From positions 75,682,729 to 75,746,728 of the forward strand of contig RSEF01000002.1 in assembly GCA_003993805.1 (NCBI GenBank): a stretch of DNA of 64,000 bases, read 5' to 3'. The DNA comes from Himantopus leucocephalus (Eukaryota > Chordata > Aves > Charadriiformes > Recurvirostridae). The number at the start of each line of letters is the position of its first letter. The first letter of the stretch is position 1. Of the stretch, positions 26,221 to 39,546 are shown piece by piece. The position numbers and the translations under genes are program-made. The notes under the pieces were generated by a model. It searched no databases. It had not been told where the DNA came from and saw only the letters and a list, made by a program, of their open reading frames with translations.

Positions 26221-29200
26221 TAAGAGAGGACTTGTGCAGACCCCATTGTAGTTTTATTATTTCATGCAGATTTCTAAACAGCTGTGCTAAAAAAAACAGG
26301 TATAAAATTCAACCTGCTTTGGGGGGCCAAAGAACAGACTAGTCAGTATTCTCAACGTCTTTCCAGTCTTGTTTTGGTTTGTTATGTTATAATTTCTGTG
26401 ATCATTATTAGAATTTTTTTATGAAACATGTACTAGTGGGCTATCCCTTAGAGGTCTAGCCAAGTCTTTCTTTCAGTAGCAGTTTTAATGGTGCTGATGG
26501 CTGTATGCCAGTTATATTGCTGAAAGCTTAGCAGGTGATGTATTTGCTTATAGGCACTGTCATATTTTATCTATCTCAGCATCTATTTAGTAAGTGCTTT
26601 AACATTCTAGAGTATGGCAGGTGCTATATAAAACACAGCATTATTTTCCATATTTTATTCTCTTCATTGGCATTCCTACTCTCAGATTAACTGGCAGGAG
26701 TACAAACATTCACTGCAATTTTGAAAAACAAAGTTTGAGTGCTCACTGACAGCCATGGTTAGCTGTGTACTATCAGTAAACACAACACAACAATGTTCCT
26801 TTCCTATTACAACATAATTTCTCAGCGGTTTTTTGTATAGAAGGAAATACTAACAGTAGACAAACTGCAGCGGGCGTTCAGTCATCACCTGCTAATTGTA
26901 TGCTGCAACAGTGGTACCTGATTTACTTCAAATGTATTATGGTTGTTTTTCAATTAGTCCCTTCATGTTGTTCCATGGCATAGGGCAGGCGGAAATATCC
27001 ATTTGGATTAGGCTTTTATGTTCGTAATTTCATCCTAATTGTGTTTAAGACTTCTAGGTGGTCTAGATACAAACTCCCACCGAAATTAATGGAAAGACAC
27101 CAGAAACATCTGTGGAAGTCATATTAAGCTGACAAGATACTATTTTGACTCCACTCTTCAAACTGCAGTTGTACATATTGCAATTTAAATTTTTTTTAGT
27201 GTTCCTTTATATGGATTCATCATTTCCATCACTTATGTTCTTGAGTAACTTCTACTGCCTTTTCTTTCATCTCTCTTTTTAGAGAATAAGGGGAGTGAAA
27301 TTGAATACAATATCCAGTATTTCAACTGATATCACTGAAATATACAATAACTTTGGGAAGGTCATCTCCTCATATGCCAATGTTTTTTTTTTTCTTTACT
27401 TATATTTCATCTTGGCCGCACTCTTGACTACAGTGAGATTAAACATGAAGCACAATATGAACCTGTATGATGCCTGTGAATTTACTGCTTGAAGACCTTG
27501 AAAATGAAATATTTATCCTGTCTTAAAGCAAGACATTTTTAATCTGTAGTCTGTTACTCCAACACCCCTAAGCAGATTCAAACAGAAGTGCAAGGAACAT
27601 ATTTGAATTTTATTCACAAAGCTTTCACTTTTGTTCATCACTATAAAATACAAACAACAGCAGCTCCTAACTAGCTACGTCTGATGAGCACACCCCAGTG
27701 ATTCAGAAGTGATGCTTCACTGTCAATACTGTTTTATTTCATGGCAAAAGAAGGTAATGCAGCTGAACACTGGCAAAAGTAGAGAAAAAAAAAAAAAGTA
27801 GTTGCTTTTCCTCTATCTACCCTGTGGTATTTAGCAAAAACTTTTTTTTTTTTAAATGATACATCACTTGAGTAACAGCTGCCTCCTATTGAAAAATGCT
27901 CAGAACGATGGAAAAGTCATGCAAGATGTAAGATATATACTATGTGCCAATGCGTTTAATGTTTTTATGTGTTTCAAAGACATACAAAGAAAGTAATCTG
28001 ATGACATATTTTAAGCAGGACAACTGAAAAACCTAAAAATGCAATTCTGAAAGTGGAATTCTTCTCACTGCACACCGTAGAGTACTCTTCCCAGTGAAGA
28101 GGGTGTTTCAGGGTGTACTTCTATATAATCACAAAATCTACTACATTAGGAGTAAAATTACTAATTTAGCATTGCAGCAATAAGGTTGGAGAGGGTTAAG
28201 GCAAGATAAAGAATAGGACATTTTTTCCTTGAAAAAGGCTGTTTCAAGTAGACCCATGCTGTTGCAAAAAAAAGGTGGAGGGCAGTAACATTTAGAGGCT
28301 GTTTGAATGAGTCTGACATACCTATCAGCTGTCAACAAAGGGCACCTTAGAGCATTGCACTACCCCAGTAATTATAGAAAGAACACAACAGTAGGAAAAC
28401 TAAGCTTATGTGTGAGAAGAGACAGTCTCGCCCTCTTATAAAGCAGCTTGAAATCACCTTTTTTTTTTTAATAAACCAAATACAGAAAAAAATTTTAAAA
28501 CGCCTATCATGCAAAATCCCACATGATTATTTAATGCCTTCTGCAGGACAGAGAGCTCCAAGGCAGACTTGATGATGAAATACATAAATGTTAGCACTCA
28601 TAACCCTTCCTTGAACGAAGCCAGATAAACGGAAACTAAAAATGCAATACACACCACATCAAAAGCATTTCCAATATGCCTTCCAACACGTTTTTGTCCC
28701 TTCTCCTGGCAGACTACCCATTGATCTTTCCACCAGAAACCTAAATGTAAGATAAAGGGTATCCATTGCAAATACTTTCAGAATAGAAAACAATCTCTTT
28801 CTCTCCTCCCCTCTACCAGTTATATTAAATAAATTAGTCTCTTCTTAAATTGCATATACAAATGATAGAAAAGCAGTCATTTGGTAAGCAGATCGCTTCT
28901 TGACTGCTAAAGTAATTCCTCAGGTCATATTCTTGTTTATTGTAACATCCCATCACTCTGAGGTTCTAACACATTCAACTTTGCCAGGCAGGTACCCAAT
29001 ATACTCAGGCAAGAACTGCAATAATACAAGCACACAAACAGAAAGTCTCCTCCCTCTCCAAAAAAGCTTTCATTTGAAGTCACTGTTCTCAGTGGCAAGG
29101 CTACTCATGCCAGAACAAATGCATCCTGTGTTGTTCTGCTTCTAGCAAGTGTTAAGACTCAAGCACGGTCTCCAAGGGGGATGTTTTTTGAGTAGCCCTG

Positions 29201-29389
29201 AACGCAAACTGTGGATTTAATGCTTTTTCAGGACAGAGCCTTCACTTGGGACAAAAANAAAAAAAAAAAAGAAATGAAATTAAGTGGAACCTAGAAATCA
29301 CCAATAGTCAATTCAAACATGTTAGCAGCAAGGTGTCATCCAGTCCCACAGGACACCACACCAGAAAAGACTGTGGACACCCTGTGTAG

Positions 29390-29409
29390 AAAAATTGCAT
29401 GCAATTTTT
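29390..29409. repeat. Perfect 20-bp palindrome
   Basis: AAAAATTGCATGCAATTTTT is identical to its reverse complement, with no spacer. The centre is an SphI-type GCATGC flanked by AATT. It could bind a dimeric factor or be chance in AT-rich DNA; nothing nearby decides this. Confidence 0.95.
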
Positions 29410-29748
29410 GTGTAAAGAAAGGATGGGACGTTGTGCACAGCATACTAACCACAGCCTTAGCATGATGGAGATCTACTGTCTCCAGAGATCTGACAGTCCG
29501 ACGAAGCTCTCCACCTACTGTAACAAGTAAAAATCACATCTCTGTTTCTGCCTGCCCTTACAGATCTAATGTCAGTGTTGTAGAACTCAGCTGCAGTCTC
29601 ATCAGGCCTCACTTCCACTCTGATCAAAGCGGTTACTCGCAGGTATGGAACGTGTAGTCAGCCAAAAGGAAAAACTGAAAAGGAATTAGGGGGTATTCAG
29701 ATTGGAGAAATATGTTCCAGACCATGCTTAATCCTGCTCTGAGTAACC

Positions 29749-29826
29749 CCTATAGTAGTTTTTGATTTTTAAAACTTTACTAATGCACCTATAGTAGTTT
29801 TTGATTTTTAAAACTTTACTAATGCA
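29749..29826. repeat. Perfect 39-bp tandem duplication
   Basis: Two exact 39-bp copies, 29749-29787 and 29788-29826, abut without spacer or N. Unlike the other direct repeats in this window, no gap separates them, so it may be a real recent duplication. An assembly error is still possible. Confidence 0.93.
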
Positions 29827-30219
29827 CAACTAGCTTAAATTACACCAAATAAGTAATCCAAGATACATATTTTAAAGAAGAGAGGCAGAAACCATACAAG
29901 AACTGACAACGCTCTTGATATTTTAAAACTAATTTCCCACCCAAATACAGATCTGAAGTGAATGTGTGACTTCTCCATTACGTAATTTCAGGTGAGACCT
30001 CCTACATGCTTTGTATAACATGAGTTTCTGAAAGTCCTGTTCATCCACCTTTCTGGAACATCTTTATTCAACAGAGTATGTAGGCTATGATTCTTGGAAA
30101 CCAATTAAATCTATAATATTTCCAAATCCTTTTAGGATTAAAGTTCATCCCACACAGGTATAAATAAATTAATCATATTATGTAAATATGACAAGGCAGC
30201 CACTCCTCACTTTTTTCTC

Positions 30220-30245
30220 TTTTTTTTTTTTAAAAAAAAAAAAAA
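30220..30245. repeat. Inverted homopolymer T12 followed by A14
   Basis: Twelve T (30220-30231) are followed directly by fourteen A (30232-30245), forming a spacerless self-complementary tract. Such sequences are prone to slippage and assembly error. Confidence 0.9.
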
Positions 30246-33200
30246 CCACAAAAATTAAGGCATTCCTCTTCCTGAATTATTTTGACTTCTGGAGCAGGAC
30301 AGGCAACATTACATTATGAATCACGAACCTGTTTTAAAAATCTCATTTTCATATGGGAAAAGGTGGATTACCACCTTTCATCTACTACAAAGCACTTGTT
30401 TTAACTTCCTAGAAAGTTTCAAGGTACTAAATTCTTAGGAGCACTTTGTTTAGATACTGAATTTTACTACAAGTAATTCTTACAGGCTTCTTATATGTGT
30501 ATTAAAATATCTTCCTTTCTCAACTATATATAGCAATGAAATAACTAAAGAGTAGATTTACAGATGAGGGAAATGAAAACTACCTACAATAAAAATGTAA
30601 AACCTTCTAAACTGTTAGTATATAAATTCATTTCCTGTAAAACATTTTTGGTGTACTGTATATCAAACACAATGGCAAGTGTACAGCATAAAAATTTTAC
30701 TGACATGATCTTAAGATTACCATTTGTGACTTGCAAGCAACAACAGTTGTCATACTAATACAAACTACTGTACTGAAGTGATGGTAAAACTTTTATACCT
30801 TACAACATAAGCCATCACTATTCTGCTGACTAAAATCATAAGTGTCTTATTTCCATTGATTATACAATTAATAAAAGCACACAGACAGTTGGGGATATTT
30901 GCATTAAAATTTAACACTGCACTGCCCCACATACGTAATGCTGGGGCATTTGTTCACAGGTCATACAGGGTCTCAAGTATCCCCTAATTTCCATTTGATA
31001 ATCAATCATTCCCTTCCTCCCCGCCAAGTCTATCTTGGCATCAGCTTAGACCCTGCTTGATTTTTCACTCTTTCCATTAAAATCATAAACTCACTCATCT
31101 CTGCTCAGCATCTCAATGCACAAGGCCCTTACCTGCGCTTGCAGAGGGTACTAACACAGGGTAAAAATGAAGCTAATTACGTACTTGAGAAAAATGAGGC
31201 TGTAGCAGTACAATTTGCAAACTTACTGAAACTCCAAAGAACTTCAGACTTGTCCCAAAGTCTTGTCATCTCACAGTCTTTCAACTGTATTTTAATTACT
31301 GGACTTTGGGCTAGACTCATGCTTGACTCCGCTGGAATTTGAGCACAAGCACAAACTTGAAGCTAGCCAAGTGCTGCCTGATCCACCACACTTCATTGAA
31401 TCCTCTTCTGGAGCTGTAAGCATGTGCATAACCCAGTGGAAATTAACAGTCATTCACATCCTGAAATGTCATGTTGCACAACAACTTAAACCATATCATT
31501 TGGCTGCAAAGCAAGACTTTCAGGTCAATAGCAAAGGGTAAGAGAAGGAACAATCCACTGATTTTAACCTAAAATAGATTTTCTCACAATTTTAAGTATA
31601 CCTGAAACCCTTAACTTCCTCTGCCCATTAGGGTGACATCAACTTGCAAAATAATTGTCCATGCTTGAAGTACCTAAAATAGGGTTTGTGGAAAATGGGG
31701 AAAGCTGTTTTCATCTGTGAATACCAATCCATGACTACAGCAATCTAAAGTGAAAAAGACTTTTAGCAGATCTCCTAAAGCATTTCCCCTTTTAAAGATC
31801 GACTCTATGGAGCAATGGATACTCCCAGATGAAACTTGCTACTTTGTGGAATTAATCTAATGTTGGACAGAGATCTTCTCTTTTGAAAGAGGAAATCATC
31901 TTGCCACAATTTTTTGCCTTAGATGATGTACAGATTTTTTTTTTACCTCTGCCTGGTGAATTCCTTTAAAAATTGCATAATAATTCAATAGTTCAAAGTA
32001 CAATTAAAATCCTTCTTACGTCAATTCTTAAAGTAAATTTCAGTACAATAAGGACAAGCATCAGAGGGAAAGAAGGGAAAGTGATGAGCCTTCATTTGAT
32101 GAAAGTCACACGCACCGCACCTCTCCTCCTCTTCCATCTTCTCCCGTATTTGCGTAAATGAACTGCACAGAGAAGCCACATTGACTTTAGCAGCACTACG
32201 GAGACTGCAGAGACCTGGCCCCCAAACGACCTACCAACAGATGATGAAGCAGCAGTAGTATTGCAGAATAATAACAATTTACATTAAAAGCTGAATAACT
32301 ACTTGTTCAATAAAAATGTTCATTTCCTTTTTCATGCACTTGTTGAAAACTACCAGAGCAGAGTTTAGAACAGCCTTGTACCATCTGAAAGGCATCTGTT
32401 TGTTTAATCAGCTCAGTTCTTCCTGCATGTAAGATTTGGCCACACGAGTATCATCAGTATTGATTATTTCTGTACAAGACATATCTGCTTTAAAGCATTA
32501 ATGGCTTAATAAGAGAATTTGGCAAAGCCAAAGTCTTTCTGCTTATAGAGGAAGCCAAATAAACAGGTCCTACATAATGTTGTAATCCACATGTCCAGAA
32601 ATTTCTAAGAATCACTTCCCAAAGAAAGTCCTCATTCCCCTCAGGATCTCCATCATTCAAACACATGCAGGCATGAATGCCAACTGGTATGTTCCTGTAC
32701 ACACATGCACACAGAGTCATTCAGAAGTAATTTGAAAGGATAATGATTCAACTGTTTTTGAGAATGATTTTTTTTTTCCCCTGACAAAAAAACCCTTTGA
32801 CAAAAATCTCCAATTCAAAAAATTATAGACTTAACAGGTTTGGGTAAAGCAGGTGCCTTCAGACATAAGTGGAAAGCTTAGGAACTGCAGAGTCATCGTC
32901 CCTTTTCTGGCAACTAACGACTCGCTGGCTGTTTCATTCAATTCTGAGCAAAAGCACTAAGTAACAAAGGTGCAAAATTTTAGCAAATGCTATTGCATAC
33001 TGCTATTAGATTTAAAGGTTACAGGGCTCCCGTAGCAAAACCCAAATATCACAATTTTTGCCTCTTCAAATACCTTAGTTTTACTTGCATGTTAAATTCA
33101 CCAAAACACAGAAATCAGATTATTTTTTTTTGGTTAGCAACGTAAGTAAGTTTGCAGCTATCTCATAGAAGACACTTTAGTATGTGAGCTGTCAGCACTT

Positions 33201-35310
33201 ACATTAACTATTACATATTATATTAACCTTTCAGACACTGCACATTCTGAGGTAGATTTATACAGTCATACATTTACACTTCAGTCCATTATTCTTTATT
33301 TGCCCCTATGCATCCTAGGCCTAACTCATCGTCAGAAAAAGGCAGTAAAACAGCACTGAAGGCAATCACGTTGCAACAGTCATAGCAACCATCTGCTTCA
33401 GTCATTACCAATTCCTCCTGACAGCCAGATCATCTCGGGGTTTGACTGCACACAATGCATCCCAGGAAACAGATCTAATGCACGGGTCTGAATTTCAGAT
33501 GGCATCAAGTCTGAGGTAGCCTCCGTTTTCTCCTGATGTAACGGGAAGGGACAGTCCTGCCGCCTTTTTCCTGCCACGTGTCCAGGCAGGCTAAGGGATG
33601 AGCACCTCAGACCTGAAAGGAGACATCTGCTGGCCCAGGCATCACAGACCCAAATAATATAAAGGTGTTTCCTTACTTGAGAACAGCAGACAAGGTGGAA
33701 TTTAGGTAAAAATTTGTCTGAGGCATGTTAAGAAATTTATGTTTCTTCCTTCACTTAGAGCAAATTATTATTATTATTGTTATGGAGGAAGCCTGGACCA
33801 AAGCCTGGGTTGAAGCTTGAACTATATTCTAAGCTCTGCATGTACATACACAGTCCTCATCTCATACAACCCACAACCAAATAGAAAGGAGCAAAACAAA
33901 GATACAGATATTTTATGGGAAGTTTCCTCCTATTTTTTCTTCTGTCAAAATGAGTAAGATCTAAAAAAAGTTTTATGCACTCAATTCTTAAATCCAGCAA
34001 CAAAGCGAAGTTGTATAAAGAACAAAGCTGGGGGACACTAACTTTCCACATAGTAAAACAAGCACCTGCTAACATCTGGGAAAATTTAATTATTGTAATA
34101 AACTATAGATCAGAATAACTCTCTAAAAAAAACATGGAAGATAATATAAATACCTTTTTGCCACTTCAAAAATCATATGTCACCATATTCCATGCATAGC
34201 TTTTTCCAGAAGAATATCATAACAGACTTGTCAGACCAAAACCACCTGCACCTTTCCTTCTCAAGATGATGTCCATTAATTATAAAAACTAGAAGATCAA
34301 CATATCCAGAAACAATCTGCTTCATTCAACAAAGATACTGCCTTTGTTTAGTCTATTCCACTAGTTTTAAATGTGGAATATGTTTGGGGGAGCGAAAGTG
34401 TATAATGTTAGGTTTCTGTATTTTTAATTGAATTAAAATCTCTATCTAAATGCAACTGTACATGTCCCAAACTAAAATTAATCATTAGCTGCTAAGCAGG
34501 AAATGTACCAATCATTATTTTATAAAATAAGAATGTGTAAATATTAAGAAACTAGCTATATTTGTCTTAGGTTGTATAATTGCTTAGAAGTGCAAAGTCA
34601 GTACTTACTTAGCATAAAGAACTAACACTATTTACCAAACTATTTATTTCACTTTTTGCCAGCCAGTGAGAACGAAGCATTTTCAAGGAAAACAACATAA
34701 AATGCACAAAAGCTTCCCTACTCCTTTAAATAATCCATTTTTAATTACGATTTAAATCAATTCATCTTGACTGCTGTCCCGGGTTGCTCCCACCAATCTG
34801 CAAGCTTCCCCTTCCACGACCAGAACAAGTGTTACTAAGTTTTATACTGATGGGTAGTAGGGAGCTGCTAGCTCGCATAAATGATTTCTCATGTGCATCA
34901 GAAGAAATCCATTATGAGTGCCTTCCTTAACAATCTCCTCCTGACGCTCTCAGGAAAACTGATTATTCTCTAAAGATGGTAGTCTGGAATAGAGTTCCCA
35001 CTCTCAATTAACCTGGGCTGGTTCCAGCTAATGAAGTGGAAGAGAGGAGAAAAAAAATTAACAAGTTATATTACACCACTTTTAGCATACAACCTTATTT
35101 ATATTTGGTATAAATTTAACCTGCTTCCAAGTGTAAGGTGAAGATTTGATCAACATATAGTAAAGTTAAATTCAGTGAACAGTATAATTTTATTTGCAGT
35201 GTCTAAATTAAAAGTGTCTTCACAAAAATAACAAGCAACTTACATCAAGAAAAGGCAACTGCAATCTAAAGGTCTTCTCTAGTTAAGTTTGGCTGAAAAC
35301 CAAGATGGGA

Positions 35311-36268
35311 AAAAACATGCCAATCCTATCTTCACGAAAGTCAAGGAGGATCTGGGGAGCTATAGGCCAGTCAGCCTCATCTCCATCCCTGGGAAGGTGG
35401 TGGAGCAACTAATCCTGGAAATAACTTCCAAAACATGTGAAGCTAATTAGAAGCTATCAGCATGGATTTATGAAAGGGAAATCATGTCTGAACCACCTGT
35501 TAGCCTTCTACAAAGAGATTATTGGCTTGGTGGATGAGAGGAGAGTAGTGGATGCATTCACCCTGACTTTAGTAAGGCTTTTGACACTGTCTCCCATAAC
35601 ATCTTCAAAAACAAATTGATGAAGTACAGACTAGATAAGTGGACAGTGAGGTGGACTGAAAACTGGCTGAACTGTCAGGCTCAAAAGATTGTCATCAGCT
35701 GGAAAGAGTCCAGCTGTAGGCTGGTCACCAGCAATGTGCCCAGGGGTCAATACAGGGTCCAATACTGTTTAACATCCCTGTTCATGACCTAGACGATGGG
35801 ATAGAGCCCATCCTCAGCAAATTCACAGACGATGCAAAACTGAGAAGAGTGGCTGATAAACCAGATGAACGTGCTGCCATTCAGAGAGACCACCACAGAC
35901 CGCAAAAACGGGCTGACAGGAACCTCATGAAGTTCAACAAAGAGAAGAGCAAAATCCTGTTCCTGGGGAGGAACAACCCTGTGCACCAGTATATGGTGGG
36001 GCCTGACCAGCAAGAAAGCAGTTTTGCAGAAAAGGACCTGACAGTCCGGATGGATAACAAGTTGACCATGAGCCAGTCACATGCAACAAAAGGCCAACAG
36101 CATCCCGGGCTGCATTAGGAAGACTGTTGCCAGAAGGTCAAGGGAGGTGACCCTTCCCCTCTGCTTAGTACTAGTAAGGCCACACCTGGAGTGCTGTGTC
36201 CAGCTCTGGGCCTCTCAGTGAAGCCCAGAGAAGGGCCACATAGATGATAAAGGGATTGCAGCATCACT
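35311..36268 (+). mobile_element. CR1 LINE fragment, reverse transcriptase region, inactive
   Basis: The best-preserved transposon piece in the window, in sense orientation. It begins at the block encoding [18 protein letters not shown] (35360-35415) and passes through HGFMKGKSCLNHLLAFYKEI (35460-35520), a DFSKAFDTVSH-like block (about 35565-35600) and the VPQGS/LGPILFN-like block (35735-35775). The catalytic block at 35822-35833 encodes Phe-Thr-Asp-Asp, where FADD is usual. It then covers the AIQRD, RNLMKFNKEK and LGRNN blocks (35875-35980) up to the ECCVQLW-like and MIKG-like parts. Stops and frameshifts break the frame. The 5' part (ORF1, endonuclease) and the 3' UTR are both absent. Sequence between about 36215 and 36230 skips part of the consensus, so there is also an internal deletion. 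Confidence 0.93.
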
Positions 36269-38736
36269 GCGCTATACTATGAAAATATGGGGATAATGAT
36301 GCAATTATCAGGTTTCAATCTTTTTTGGTTGCCACTATTTCCTCTAATGCATGGTTAACATTAAGCCTGTGCAACAACAGCTTATTTAACATACTCCACA
36401 GAGAGCAAAGCAGCATGTTCCCACTACACAAACATGATTAAAGAGATGACACCATATGTTTTGTGTCCTGCAGAATCTTTTAAAATATTTTAGGATTTTC
36501 AAGAGGAAGGATGACTACTCACTTCTGTTCTTTCAGTATTTTGAAAAATAATTTCAGATTTTTGTTTTCAAAGAAAACATACAGAAAAGCAAAAAAAAAA
36601 AACGCCAAGCAAACGGTAACACGCTGACTTCCATTCTTACATATGACAAGCCAAAAATACTCTTGCAATGGCACTCCATTTCTGCTAGCAGATATGTGAG
36701 GGGTGATAGGCTGTTTAGTTTTTCCAAACAACAGAGCAGCTGCAGCTACATGCAGATCACACAAGAGAATGTTGTAATTTCTTTAAGGGCTGTGTTCACT
36801 GCTTTACCAGAGAGCAGAGGTAGCGGCTCTTAGCTGTGCTAAGAAAAGGAAACTGTGGAGCTCTGAAACAGCATCCTGCTGTTGAGAAACACAGCCATGC
36901 GACCCGAAGAAAAGCCAAGTCAAAACTTACATAATCCCCACCAGAGATGGGTTCCCTAGAAATACTCTGCTGTATGCTCATAACTCCTTATGAAATAACA
37001 AGCTACAGTATCCATGCAATGTTTTAAGTAAAGCATAACTTCATGACTGTATTTGATTTCCTCATCTAAGTGTTTAAATCTACATTGGCTCAAACACCAC
37101 CTACAATTATGCCAACACTTCGTCAAAAATAACTTTTTATATATATATGTAAAAAAAAAAANAAAAAAAAAAAAAAACCACAACCAACCACCAAACCCCA
37201 CCACATATCTATCCTAACTCATGGAGTCAGGAGAAACTCAACATGCCAGTGTCGCCCAACACCATCTAGAGGGTGTTAGCAGACAGTGCAGTGAGGTGTG
37301 AATAGGAAGGGATGGAGAAAACACCATTTAAAAAGGAGACAAAGTCTTCACTTCCTCCTCTCAGAATTTCTGCAGCATTAAAAACATTTTCTAGTCTACC
37401 TTCTTGCTAACCCACTCCATCTCCCTTATCTATTTATTACACATTTTCAATGACCTATTCAACTCTGTGTTCATTTTCCATATGCTTTTCCTCTATCGCA
37501 TTTTGCGAATATTCCAAAAAAAAATGTATTAAGTTTTACACTGTCCTCTTGTGTCATTATTTCTTTTCAACCTTTTAATCTGATTGAGGTATGCTCCATA
37601 TTCTACTTTCTTCCCTCTCAATGCAACAAACTCATACACAGCCACAGGCATATGTGAGTACACTCTCCTACATAACAACATCTTTCTACTCTTTATAAAC
37701 ATCTTACCTTCTCTGGCCACAGCCTTTTATTATTTATTTACAATAAATATTTCTCACTCCTCTAATCTTCTTCTAGTCTCTAGTTCCCCACATGCAAGTC
37801 ACTGTCTGATCTGACACCAACCCAGCAAAGCATTTATACTTTTCAATTTCTTCATAATACTTTAAACTAAACGTCTCCTTAACTGCTTCAGCAGATCAGA
37901 GCAGAACACTCAGCGTCCTGAAGAACCAAAGTTTTCCTTCTATCAACTAAAATAGAAGATTTTTTTCACTTGGGGTGCCTGCTCCGAATCACTCCCTGGA
38001 GAAGATTCTCTCTCGCATACAATATATTGAAATAACTTTAAGAGAAAAAAAAAGAAAATGAAATTCCAGAACAAAACCACAAGGCTGTTCTTGCTCTGTC
38101 ATCCCATAGCACCCAAAGACTTAATCCTCCTGGCTTTTTGGCCTCAGGTGAACCTGTAATGCATACCGCATGCATGATCAATCAGAATAAGTATTGTTTT
38201 GGTACATCTATTTTCCAGTGTCATGATACTTACCTCTATTTATTGCAGTAGCCTTCATGCAGGTCCTGGTTAATTATTGTTCTTCCCTTTATTTAGGAGT
38301 TTATCAAAAACCCACAAGTAAGTAGTAATTTCATTCCCAAAGTATTAAAAAAACAGAATGATATTCCTACTTAAATACTACCCATATCTAATGAGCAGGT
38401 TACCATTTTTTCACCTCTGACAAGGCAGGAACAATAGCTGTAATGCTTTAATCCTTTAAGTTAATTGAAAATCTTACAAGCCTTTATCTACACACCATAA
38501 ACTTTAATAGAAGTGTCTTCCATCATAATTCACAGTTTAAGTAGCTATGCATGTGTCCCCTAAACCCGTTCTGATTACTTCAAAGAGTCTGTAATGTTTT
38601 AGAAGGAACAAACACTGATAACACACTGGCATAAAACGGAATAATTGTAGAGATTAAAAAAAAAAAATCAGCTGAGTTTTTGTTGTTGATTTATTTGTTT
38701 ATGCTTGGGGAGAGAGGAGTACTTCCTTGTGATATT

Positions 38737-38751
38737 GGGGGGGGGGGGGGN
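38737..38751. repeat. Poly-G run (14 G) ending in N
   Basis: Fourteen consecutive G followed by one N. Sequencing quality often fails in such runs, so both length and the next base are uncertain. Confidence 0.95.
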
Positions 38752-38893
38752 GAAGCTAGAAGACAGCAATGTAAAGGTAAGTTTGTCTCTTCCTGTTTTT
38801 TGAGACTGTTTTAGTGATGCACAGACATCCCACTTTTATAAAGCATCTCACATCACTTGGCATTCTACTTAACGTCTCCAGCCTCTGGAATAG

Positions 38894-39018
38894 GAAGATG
38901 TAAGTAGAAACTGAGCTTTAATTTTATAAGCATACTTTCCTTATGGAAGAAGCTTNGAAGATGTAAGTAGAAACTGAGCTTTAATTTTATAAGCATACTT
39001 TCCTTATGGAAGAAGCTT
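38894..39018. repeat. Perfect 62-bp direct repeat around a single N
   Basis: Positions 38894-38955 and 38957-39018 are identical over 62 bp, and exactly one N (38956) joins them. This is the expected mark of two overlapping contig ends set side by side. A true tandem duplication is less likely. Confidence 0.88.
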
Positions 39019-39536
39019 AGAAATGTGAATTTGTAATTTTCCAATCCCAGATCAACAAAGGTGGCTGGCAACTGCAACCACCAACATAAACACTTCATTT
39101 CAAATACATAGAAGAATAAATCATGGTTTGAAACTATCAGTGTATAATCTAATTAGCTTCACCACACATGAATTAAGGAACAAGTTCTGACAATAGGAAG
39201 CACAATTAAATTCTGTTTACATTTCTTGCCAATGAAAGATGCATGGTTTGTAATCTGGGTTTGAATATATGGGAGCACTCTGATCCCTTTCAACATCTGT
39301 GGGGAAAGAAGAAAAGGTGAGAAAAGCCCAAGACACACATACTGTGGAAAGGGACACATCTGGAAAGGAAAAAACACTAGCTAGGGAACAGGGTTGAGAT
39401 AGAATTGTTCTCTAGTCCATCAACAAGCCCTGATTTGGGATAGATCGATCTAGGAGCTGGTAACAAATCTGCTGCAATGGATAATCATTCATGTCAGTGC
39501 CATTTACATATGCGTGTGTACAAGTGCATACACACA

Positions 39537-39546
39537 NNNNNNNNNN
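39537..39546. other. 10-N assembly gap after a CA-rich tract
   Basis: Ten N follow a GTGTGTA/CACACA-type tract at about 39511-39536, so the break is probably in a microsatellite. Confidence 0.97.

Larger units (their letters stand above)
26221..35310 (-). other. FARS2: FARS2 intron 1, segment between two CR1 remnants
   Basis: No exon or RNA gene seen. Contents worth noting: a complex, non-repetitive stretch at about 26860-27130 that may be conserved non-coding DNA, an N at 29258 inside an A run, a perfect 20-bp palindrome at 29390-29409, a perfect 39-bp tandem duplication at 29749-29826, and an inverted T/A homopolymer at 30220-30245. The remaining sequence is ordinary AT-rich intron. Confidence 0.75.
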
